The notes under the pieces are model-generated. The model was not told the origin of the DNA and ran no database searches. It saw only the letters and a program-made list of their open reading frames with translations. The translations under genes were made by a program, and so were the position numbers. DNA of 12,383 nt, taken from the NCBI GenBank assembly GCA_937907165.1, contig CALCUH010000109.1, positions 1-12,383 of the forward strand. Reading direction: 5' to 3'. Numbering within the stretch: the stretch's first letter is position 1; each line of letters starts with the position of its first letter. The stretch is from an uncultured Bacteroidales bacterium (GTDB taxonomy: Bacteria; Bacteroidota; Bacteroidia; Bacteroidales; Paludibacteraceae). Shown in pieces: positions 1 to 5,803 of the stretch.

Positions 1-42
1 ATCGTTTATATGGTTTTTGTGGTGAAAACAAATTAAACGAAA

Positions 43-82
43 AGGCTGAACCTTCACAAGGAAGATTCAGCCTATTTTTTTA
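43..82 (+). terminator. Intrinsic terminator of an upstream unit
   Basis: A 13-bp inverted repeat (43-55 with 61-73, one C/A mismatch) encloses the 5-base loop ACAAG and is followed by a run of seven T at 75-81. This is a classic Rho-independent terminator. It probably ends a plus-strand gene lying mostly before the window; one frame reads to a TAA at 34-36, but 42 bases are too few to name a product. The other side of the stem is A/T-rich too, so it might also work in reverse. Confidence 0.8.
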
Positions 83-117
83 TCTCTTCAAAAATTTTTA
101 GCGGACACCAATAATAG

Positions 118-148
118 AAATTGTATAAAAAATTATTTTGTATTTTTG
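118..148 (+). promoter_or_regulatory. Putative promoter for the phosphodiesterase/GLUG pair
   Basis: TATTTTTG at 141-148 matches the Bacteroidetes -7 box TAnnTTTG. A weak -33 element (TTG at 121-123) lies 17 bases upstream, shorter than the usual 19-21, so the match is partial. A small inverted repeat, CAAATT-CAA-AATTTG, at 149-163 falls where transcription would begin. The leader to the next gene would be about 90 bases. Confidence 0.4.
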
Positions 149-244
149 CAAATTCAAAATTTGGCCGTTAAGGTTTAATTGTAGATTGTTTTGATATATA
201 AAAAACAAGGGTGATGATTTATTGACCGAATTTATGGATTGAAA

Positions 245-1045
245 ATGTTACTGTTCAGAAAATTTTATAATAGGAAAATTCTCGTAGTGAAGAAGATAGC
301 TTTTATCCTCTTTTGCCTGTTTCAATGCATTGGTGGTTATTCCCAAAAACAATTGGAAGAGATACCCAACTTGATTGCTCATGGGGGAGGAAAGTTCCAT
401 GGGAAATCGACTACAAACGCCTATGAGGCCTTTTTAGAGGCTATAACCGTAAAGAAGTATAAGTATGTTGAGGCGGATCTTATTTTAACATCTGATAATT
501 TTATTGTCGCTTCCCATGATTGGGAGATGTTCAATACGTTGACCGGTCATCCTGAAATGGGTGATTCCGTTTTATCTTTGGAGGAATTCAAGCAGCGCAG
601 AATTATGAATGATTATAAACCTGTGACATATGTGGAGTTGCTTCAACTTTTGAAAGATTATCCTGATTGGATAATGGTGACGGACAAACTAGATGATTTG
701 GATCTATTGTATAGTGTATTCAGCGAGTATAAGGATAGAATAATGGTTGAGGCTTTTTCCTTGGATTCTTATAATGAGTTAAAGAAAGTGGGATTTGTGC
801 CTATGTTATCGGATGGTAAGTTCGAGCGTATTTTTGAATATTCCGTCCAACTCATGATTGAGGGAGGTGGACCAGTAGATTTTTTCACCAGCTTTTATAA
901 ACAGAATTATGAATTGTTGCGTCGGGTCCAATGCCTTATGCCAATGCGTGTCGCTACTTATACGATCGATTTGCCTGAATTCATCGAAGAGCATCTTGGA
1001 AATGATATTGATTTGATATACACAGATTCTGCTGATCCATGGTAA
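245..1045 (+). CDS. Exported GDPD/PI-PLC-like phosphodiesterase family protein
   Basis: The product resembles glycerophosphodiester phosphodiesterase-like TIM-barrel proteins, including the small divergent group found near polysaccharide genes. Numbering from a TTG at 239: the barrel begins at IAHGGG (His48), then EADL (Glu78, Asp80) and SHDW (His93, Asp94), the usual two His and acidic metal ligands. TYVELLQLL near 130 and VTDK near 147 follow, and IYTD closes the domain at 260-263. The usual HRG...ENT is replaced by HGGG...TTNA, so the substrate may not be an ordinary glycerophosphodiester. A Lys-rich start and hydrophobic stretch (IAFILFCLFQCIGG) ending at YSQ form a signal peptide, implying export. 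ATG 245 is used; TTG 239 is possible, and GTG 287 would give a compact signal peptide starting VKKIAF. The stop overlaps the next gene's start, so the two are probably translationally coupled. Family fairly sure; substrate unknown. Confidence 0.72.
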   Translation: MLLFRKFYNRKILVVKKIAFILFCLFQCIGGYSQKQLEEIPNLIAHGGGKFHGKSTTNAYEAFLEAITVKKYKYVEADLILTSDNFIVASHDWEMFNTLTGHPEMGDSVLSLEEFKQRRIMNDYKPVTYVELLQLLKDYPDWIMVTDKLDDLDLLYSVFSEYKDRIMVEAFSLDSYNELKKVGFVPMLSDGKFERIFEYSVQLMIEGGGPVDFFTSFYKQNYELLRRVQCLMPMRVATYTIDLPEFIEEHLGNDIDLIYTDSADPW

Positions 1046-2484
1046 TAGGTTTATTTTTCATAGTATTTCTTTTATTGTTGCCTTCTTACTTGGAAGCCGA
1101 GTCATGGTCTGGTACAGGGGAGAAATGGGATCCTTATCGGATTTCGAACGAGGAGCAATTAATGGAATTGAGGGATAATGTCAATGGAGGAACAGATTAT
1201 AAAGGGTACTATTTTGTCCTCGAGAACCCTTTGGACTTTGATGATTATCGGGATAGTACTGGCGCAAGATATGATTGGATTCCAATCGGTTCGCTAATGT
1301 CTCCTTTTTCCGGTAATTTTAATGGTAATAATTTGGCGATCGCGCATCTCACTTTTGAAGGGGGTGATTATGCCGGATTGTTTGGCTGTTTATCTCCGTC
1401 TTCTGTGGTTGAGAATATAATTCTGATCGAAGAAAATGGTTGGTCTTATTCTTGCTCGGGTGGTATTTGTGGTTTAAATGAAGGTCTTATTCGGAATTGT
1501 TCCGCCAATGGCGCTTTTACTGATTCCCAAATCATTGGAGGTATCGTGGGTGTGAATTTGGGTGTGGTGGATAGTTGTTCCAATTATCTTTATTTATGCA
1601 GTAACAGCGCCGTGGGTGGCATCGCAGGCTTTAATTATGGAGAGATTAGGAATTGTACTAATAACCAAGGGATCGACGGTGTTTTGGGAGTTGGCGGAAT
1701 TGTGGGATATAATGGCGGATTCGAACACGTCCCTTGTAATCAAGAAAACCATAGACAGGGTTTCGTTTCGTTTTGTGTGAACAATGCGAGAGTGTTCGGT
1801 GATACATATACAGGTGGAATATGCGGCAGGAATGATGGGTATTTGATGAATTGTGGTAATTGCGCGTTTGTGAAAACCGTATTTGAGGGTGGAGGTATAG
1901 CCGGCGTTAACGGTAGTTTGGTTAATTCCGATGGATATATATATAATTCGTTTAATAACGGATCAGTTTATGCGGAGGGCGGCGATGTGGGAGCGATTTG
2001 CGCTACCAATACGGAACATGGTTTTGTTGATAACGTTTTCAACTCCGGTCAAATCATCTCAGCGGAATTTGACACTTCTAATATTTTGATATCTAGTGAC
2101 GAAGGTTCTTCCGACCATTTATACAATTTGCGTGCAGTTTCATTTGATTCTTTATATTTGGTCACTATCGATTCTATTCTCACTCAGTTGAATTATTGGG
2201 TAGATACGTCCTATTCTTACGATTTTAATCAGTGGATGATAAAGGATTATATGTTAGGGTTGGATACCCGAATCGTTATCGAGACTTATGAAGAGAATAT
2301 TCGTGTGTATGAACGTCATACTACTATAATGGTTGATGGCGTATGGATGGCGAGTGGTTCATCCGTTTATACTGTAGATGGGAAATTGGTTTATTTAAAT
2401 CGAGACAAACGCCGCTATTTTAAGAAATTATCTCCGGGAGTTTACATCTTCGATGGGAGGCGGATAATAGTGATGGACATCTAA
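1039..2484 (+). CDS. Secreted GLUG-repeat surface protein with T9SS-like C-terminal domain
   Basis: A signal peptide (VIGLFFIVFLLLLPSYLEA, residues 2-20) is followed by a conserved opening, SGTGEKWDPYRISNEEQL, and by WIPIG...PFSGNFNGN at 80-97, typical of proteins with GLUG repeats. From about 107 to 340 there are roughly seven GLUG-type repeats: AGLFG, GGICGLNEG, GGIVGVNLG, GGIAGFNYG, GGIVGYNGG, GGICGRNDG and GGIAGVNGS, which should fold as a beta-helix. Most repeats carry Cys in NC or SC pairs, unusually many for an exported protein. The end (443-481: VYTVDGKLVY...LSPGVYIFDGRRIIV) resembles a type-A Por/T9SS C-terminal sorting domain. It starts seven bases before the end of the phosphodiesterase gene (ATGGTAA overlap), so both are probably made together. 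Such proteins are usually adhesin-like or extracellular; the ligand is unknown. No enzymatic domain was seen. Confidence 0.75.
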   Translation: MVIGLFFIVFLLLLPSYLEAESWSGTGEKWDPYRISNEEQLMELRDNVNGGTDYKGYYFVLENPLDFDDYRDSTGARYDWIPIGSLMSPFSGNFNGNNLAIAHLTFEGGDYAGLFGCLSPSSVVENIILIEENGWSYSCSGGICGLNEGLIRNCSANGAFTDSQIIGGIVGVNLGVVDSCSNYLYLCSNSAVGGIAGFNYGEIRNCTNNQGIDGVLGVGGIVGYNGGFEHVPCNQENHRQGFVSFCVNNARVFGDTYTGGICGRNDGYLMNCGNCAFVKTVFEGGGIAGVNGSLVNSDGYIYNSFNNGSVYAEGGDVGAICATNTEHGFVDNVFNSGQIISAEFDTSNILISSDEGSSDHLYNLRAVSFDSLYLVTIDSILTQLNYWVDTSYSYDFNQWMIKDYMLGLDTRIVIETYEENIRVYERHTTIMVDGVWMASGSSVYTVDGKLVYLNRDKRRYFKKLSPGVYIFDGRRIIVMDI

Positions 2485-2529
2485 ACCTTGTCGAATGAAT
2501 TTCTTATCGGTGAATTTTCATGCAACGTC

Positions 2530-4194
2530 TTAATCACATTGTCCTTTGGTATATACCAAATTGTCGGCGAATCTTTTATCCATATGGTAATAGGGAGAGA
2601 TGAAATTAAGGGTTGAATCGTAAAGATGGTATTGTATGTCCGAAATGCCTAATAGAAATTCAGGAAGGTTTTCTAATGAGATGGGTTTGTCGATAGATTC
2701 AGTGATGCTTGTGTATTTATCCCCTAATTCTTCCCGTAGAGGGTTGTTGATCCACATGATGAACGGAATGTCCACATAACCAGTCGAGTGACCTGCGAAA
2801 TCCCTTTTCTCATACATCTCCTCTCCGTGATCGGAGAAATAGACGTAAAGAGTTTTTTGGTTATTGTATTTTTTGAGTGTATCAATCATGTTGGAGAGGA
2901 TGTAGTCGGAATAAAGTATCGAATTGTCATATTCGGCGATGAGCGTTTTCTTGCTTTTGTTTAAGTAATCTCTTCCTGCCTCTTCAATATCCGAATCGGA
3001 AAATTTGGAGAACTCTTTCGGATATCTTCTTTTATACATTCCATGTGAACCCATCATATGTAGGATAATCATTTTTTTTGGGGCGTTATCTTTTAATGCT
3101 TCCGATAGTTCCGGAAGAAGGGCATCGTCGAATTTCTCTTGTAGATTATCTCCCGTGTATAACATTCCCACAAAAATGCTGGTGTCGCATTTCTCGGAAT
3201 AATAATTTTCGCATCCGCCGCTGAATCCCCCTTTTTCTTGATTGGATATCCAGTAAGTCTTATATCCTAATTCGGAAAAAATCGTAGGGATGGAAGCGTA
3301 TTGATACCATTCTTTCGTGTTATTCGTTGAATTCTTATAGGACATAAATGTTTTCATGGATTCGCTGGTTGTCGAGTAGGATGATATCACATCGTTAAAC
3401 ACGATGATTTCGTCCTTGATGGACTTCAACGCTGGTGTTGTGTTTAGTTTATATCCGTAGATGGAGTGATGTTTTCTTGATGCCGATTCTCCGATGACGA
3501 TGATGATGTTGTCGGCAGCGCCTTCTCCTTTGAGCGTTTCCAGATAGTAGGTCTCATTCTTTCCTAATTGGCTGATTGCGGCGAACTCCCGCATGCTATC
3601 CTGCGTTCTCTTAAAATCCCAAAGTGTGCGGATGAAGACGTTGGCGTTTTTCCATTCTATCGCGTTTCGGAGTTGGTGGATGGTCGTGAATATGCCGATG
3701 CATCCGAGTATGGCTGATATGATGAGAAATGTTTTCCCTTTTAATTTGTGGAATCCGTAGGCAAGGACGGCTGTGACAAGCGAAAATGAGAGGAAGCGGA
3801 TCAAGAAGTCTGGCGATATGAAGTTGGAGATCGAATAGTTGATAAACTCACCTACTTCCCTCTTATTAGTTTCAAAAATGATGGTGAACATTCTGCAACT
3901 GATGCCGAAGCCCCAAAAGAGATAGGAGACCGCATTCGTAATGCAAAGAAGAATATACATAATCACAATCACAATACTTATCCTTCTTACAATCTTGTTC
4001 TTCATTGAGATGGCAAAGCTCAAAAATAATGAAAAAAGGAAGGATATCGTAAACCATTTCACGAATAGTAAAAGTGGATTCGCATCGTTCTGAAATTCCC
4101 GGCTAAATATGTCTAATGACCCTAAAAGGCCCAACATGGTTAAGATAACCAAATGAATTCTTTTCCCGTATATTAAGTTTATTATTTTATCCAT
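2530..4194 (-). CDS. Membrane phosphoethanolamine transferase (EptA/MCR-like, sulfatase fold)
   Basis: 554 residues, the usual length for the EptA/CptA/MCR family, which moves phosphoethanolamine from phosphatidylethanolamine to lipid A or another glycolipid at the outer face of the inner membrane. About five membrane segments occupy the first 175 residues (near 12-28, 41-63, 70-94, 129-148, 154-173). The periplasmic sulfatase-like domain follows: IGES with Zn ligand Glu236, GYKLNTTPAL, SSYSTTS with likely nucleophile Thr275, HMMGSHG at 379-385, EYDNSILYSDY at 421-431, SDHGE (Asp455, His456) and AGHS (His469). All expected catalytic positions appear present. In many bacteria such enzymes alter surface charge and polymyxin susceptibility; that is family knowledge, not shown here. 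The gene is convergent with the GLUG gene, divergent from the glycosyltransferase and monocistronic. Other acceptors (core sugar, another glycan) are possible, so no symbol is given. Confidence 0.87.
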   Translation of the reverse strand: MDKIINLIYGKRIHLVILTMLGLLGSLDIFSREFQNDANPLLLFVKWFTISFLFSLFLSFAISMKNKIVRRISIVIVIMYILLCITNAVSYLFWGFGISCRMFTIIFETNKREVGEFINYSISNFISPDFLIRFLSFSLVTAVLAYGFHKLKGKTFLIISAILGCIGIFTTIHQLRNAIEWKNANVFIRTLWDFKRTQDSMREFAAISQLGKNETYYLETLKGEGAADNIIIVIGESASRKHHSIYGYKLNTTPALKSIKDEIIVFNDVISSYSTTSESMKTFMSYKNSTNNTKEWYQYASIPTIFSELGYKTYWISNQEKGGFSGGCENYYSEKCDTSIFVGMLYTGDNLQEKFDDALLPELSEALKDNAPKKMIILHMMGSHGMYKRRYPKEFSKFSDSDIEEAGRDYLNKSKKTLIAEYDNSILYSDYILSNMIDTLKKYNNQKTLYVYFSDHGEEMYEKRDFAGHSTGYVDIPFIMWINNPLREELGDKYTSITESIDKPISLENLPEFLLGISDIQYHLYDSTLNFISPYYHMDKRFADNLVYTKGQCD

Positions 4195-4247
4195 AAGAAC
4201 GATTTAAAAAAGAATGTTTCTGAATAACGATATTATCTGAGTAACAC

Positions 4248-4264
4248 CCAATATTTGATATTGG
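4248..4264. repeat. Perfect 7-bp inverted repeat upstream of the transferase gene
   Basis: CCAATAT and ATATTGG are separated by TTG. On the minus strand the repeat lies just after the putative -7 box at 4279-4286, so it would sit at the start of the transferase mRNA, either as an operator or as a 5' hairpin. Function is unknown. Confidence 0.5.
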
Positions 4265-4278
4265 TCTTCTATATTATT

Positions 4279-4286
4279 CAAAATTA
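4279..4286 (-). promoter_or_regulatory. Putative -7 box for the phosphoethanolamine transferase gene
   Basis: Read on the minus strand this is TAATTTTG, an exact TAnnTTTG match. No clear TTTG lies 19-21 bases upstream. The leader to the start codon at 4194 would be about 80 bases. The surrounding 260-base gap between divergent genes is very A/T-rich and holds no gene. Confidence 0.4.
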
Positions 4287-4356
4287 CGAAAAAAATTTAT
4301 ATGAATATTACAGTCTTTTGTTGTTCTTTCGTTTTTTCATAAACTTTTCACACATG

Positions 4357-4387
4357 TTTGTTTTGTAAATAAAAGGATTTACTTTTG
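4357..4387 (+). promoter_or_regulatory. Bacteroidetes-type promoter for a glycosyltransferase gene
   Basis: TTTG at 4357-4360 and TACTTTTG at 4380-4387 are separated by exactly 19 bases, matching the -33/-7 consensus of the Bacteroidetes primary sigma factor. This is the best promoter match in the window. Transcription would begin near 4393-4396, giving a leader of about 80 bases. Confidence 0.7.
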
Positions 4388-4475
4388 TGTTTGTTAATTT
4401 GTTGAAAGGCTTTGCTCCTTTCCTAGAATCTTTTGTTAATATTGGCGCTTTATTGTGATAAATGGAGAACACGTT

Positions 4476-5588
4476 ATGAATTTACTATATATTATAACAG
4501 GTTTAGGGATTGGCGGTGCCGAGATTGTGACGGTTGACATTGCGAATAGGATGACCCGTAGGGGACATAACGTTTCCATATTGTCTCTTGCGGAAGTCAA
4601 TTTGGTTCAGGACAGAATAGATTCCCGCATTAATGTCTTTTCCATAGGAATGGGTAAAAATCCTTTATCATTCTTGAAAGCGCTTCTTTCCGCTAGGCGA
4701 GTTGTTAAGCAAGTATCACCTGATGTGGTTCATGCCAATATGGTCCATGCTAATATTTTTGCTCGGGTGTTGCGTCTTTTCGTTCATTTGGATTTTTTGA
4801 TTTGTTCTGCGCATAGTCAGAACGAGGGTGGAAGCATTCGGATGTGGGCTTACCGCTTGACTGATTGCCTGTCCGACTTGAATACTAATGTCTCGAATGA
4901 TGCGGTCACCCATTATATCCGTAATAAATGGTTTTCTGGGAAAAAGAGTATTTGTGTCTATAATGGAATCGATCAGGCAAGATTTCGATTCAAGCCCGAA
5001 GTTCGTGAGGGGATGCGTCAGAAGTTCGCTTTGAAAGATGGTGATTTCTGCCTTCTCTTCGTTGGCAGAATGGCTGAACCGAAAGACATTCCTAATCTCC
5101 TTGAGGCTTTCGCTTTATTATCTGCGAAGCATGATAATGTGAAATTGGTTTTGGTGGGTGGCGGAGAGTTGCAGGATGAGATGTGTTCTCTTGCGGAATC
5201 TAAGGGAATTGCGGATCATCTTTTTTTCGAAGGGAGTCGTTCTGATGTTGTTGACTATTATAGCATGGCCGATTGTTTTGTGATGCCTTCCGCATGGGAG
5301 GGGTTCGGTATGGTGCTTGTTGAGGCTATGTCTTGCGGCTTACCGGTTGTTACGACTGATGCCGGCGGATGCGCTGAGATTGTTTCGGATGAGAGGTTTA
5401 TTGTTCCAATTAAGAATCCTGTCGCTCTAGCTGGTAAAGTTGAAATGATGATGTCTTTCTCTTCCCAAGAGAGGGAGTCTGTCATAAAACAAAACTACCT
5501 TTTGGCCGAACGTTTCTCATTAGATCAAATCGTTAAGATTTGGGAGGATATTTATGTTAATAAAACGGTCTCGCAAAAAAAATCATAA
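4476..5588 (+). CDS. GT4-family glycosyltransferase
   Basis: A 370-residue GT-B retaining glycosyltransferase. The N-terminal half opens with MNLLYIITGLGIGGAE, the usual acceptor-side Gly-rich loop. The linker carries VYNGID (near 161-166). The nucleotide-sugar half contains LLFVGRM, LVLVGGGEL and the E-x7-E motif in EGFGMVLVE (Glu275 and Glu283), followed by GLPVVTTDAGG. No signal peptide or membrane segment is seen, so it should be cytoplasmic and act on a lipid-linked or surface glycan precursor. A GTG at 4455 is in frame, but ATG 4476 is preferred: it gives the classic N-terminus and has GGAGA at 4464-4468, 7 bases upstream. The donor sugar cannot be read from sequence. The gene has its own promoter and ends shortly before the carB promoter. 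GEL where many GT4 members have GP is an ordinary variation. Confidence 0.88.
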   Translation: MNLLYIITGLGIGGAEIVTVDIANRMTRRGHNVSILSLAEVNLVQDRIDSRINVFSIGMGKNPLSFLKALLSARRVVKQVSPDVVHANMVHANIFARVLRLFVHLDFLICSAHSQNEGGSIRMWAYRLTDCLSDLNTNVSNDAVTHYIRNKWFSGKKSICVYNGIDQARFRFKPEVREGMRQKFALKDGDFCLLFVGRMAEPKDIPNLLEAFALLSAKHDNVKLVLVGGGELQDEMCSLAESKGIADHLFFEGSRSDVVDYYSMADCFVMPSAWEGFGMVLVEAMSCGLPVVTTDAGGCAEIVSDERFIVPIKNPVALAGKVEMMMSFSSQERESVIKQNYLLAERFSLDQIVKIWEDIYVNKTVSQKKS

Positions 5589-5603
5589 AAAAATCGTTTT
5601 CTT

Positions 5604-5635
5604 TTTTCCACTTTCGCGGAAAAGCACTACCTTTG
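5604..5635 (+). promoter_or_regulatory. Putative carB promoter with a palindrome in its spacer
   Basis: TACCTTTG at 5628-5635 is an exact TAnnTTTG -7 box. A weak -33 element (TTTC at 5605-5608) lies 19 bases upstream. An inverted repeat, TTTTCC (5604-5609) with GGAAAA (5618-5623), fills the spacer and could be an operator. It follows the glycosyltransferase stop by only a few bases, so carB likely starts its own transcript here. Transcription would begin near 5642. Confidence 0.6.
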
Positions 5636-5682
5636 CCGAAATTTAAGAAACGAAGTGATTTTATTGAGTATACATAGAAACA

Positions 5683-5799
5683 ATGTTTTTGGTACGACAG
5701 TGGAAACTGCCAATTCATTCCGTTTCTTTCGCCATTGCGTTGAAGTTTTCTTCAACGCATTTTTTTTGTTTAGGTACACAGTTAAGTTTTAAAATTTGA
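5683..5799 (+). other. Short upstream ORF spanning the leader terminator
   Basis: An ATG at 5683 opens a 38-codon reading frame (start MFLVRQWKLP, end GTQLSFKI) that passes through both arms and the T-run of the terminator and stops with TGA at 5797-5799, four bases before the carB ATG. If translated it could prevent hairpin formation or couple translation to carB. There is no Shine-Dalgarno site, no run of pyrimidine- or arginine-related control codons, and no recognisable product, so it may be chance. Confidence 0.2.
5736..5767 (+). terminator. Intrinsic terminator inside the carB leader
   Basis: A perfect 10-bp stem, TGCGTTGAAG with CTTCAACGCA, closes a TTTT loop and is followed at once by eight T. 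It lies about 36 bases before the carB start and about 100 bases after the putative carB transcription start. It is therefore an attenuator, or the 3' end of a small RNA. It could also terminate read-through from the upstream glycosyltransferase gene. Confidence 0.82.
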
Positions 5800-5803
5800 G
5801 AAT

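Larger units (their letters stand above)
5642..5803 (+). promoter_or_regulatory. Structured carB leader, candidate transcription attenuator
   Basis: About 160 bases separate the putative transcription start from carB. Base pairing by eye shows a long-range stem of 13 positions (5645-5657 with 5716-5728; one A/C mismatch, one G/U pair). Inside it is a hairpin of TTGG (5689-5692) with CCAA (5710-5713), a TACGA bulge, and CAGT/ACTG closing a GGAA (GNRA-type) tetraloop. An intrinsic terminator follows at 5736-5767. This layout suits a leader that ends transcription unless something refolds it, or a separate small RNA of about 125 bases ending at the terminator. No known riboswitch class was recognised. 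Confidence 0.5.

Noticed and set aside
1..42. End of an upstream coding sequence reading to TAA at 34-36
   Set aside because: Only eleven codons are visible and other frames are also short and open; neither strand nor product can be supported.
1562..1780. 72-codon frame inside the GLUG gene
   Set aside because: It overlaps the repeats in another frame and has no start context or domain.
2485..2529. Bidirectional terminator between the convergent GLUG and transferase genes
   Set aside because: No convincing hairpin with a T-run could be found in these 45 bases on either strand.
3495..3515. Short GAT/ATG-rich tract as a microsatellite
   Set aside because: It encodes the conserved IIIVIGES strand of the transferase on the minus strand, so Ile and Val codons explain it.
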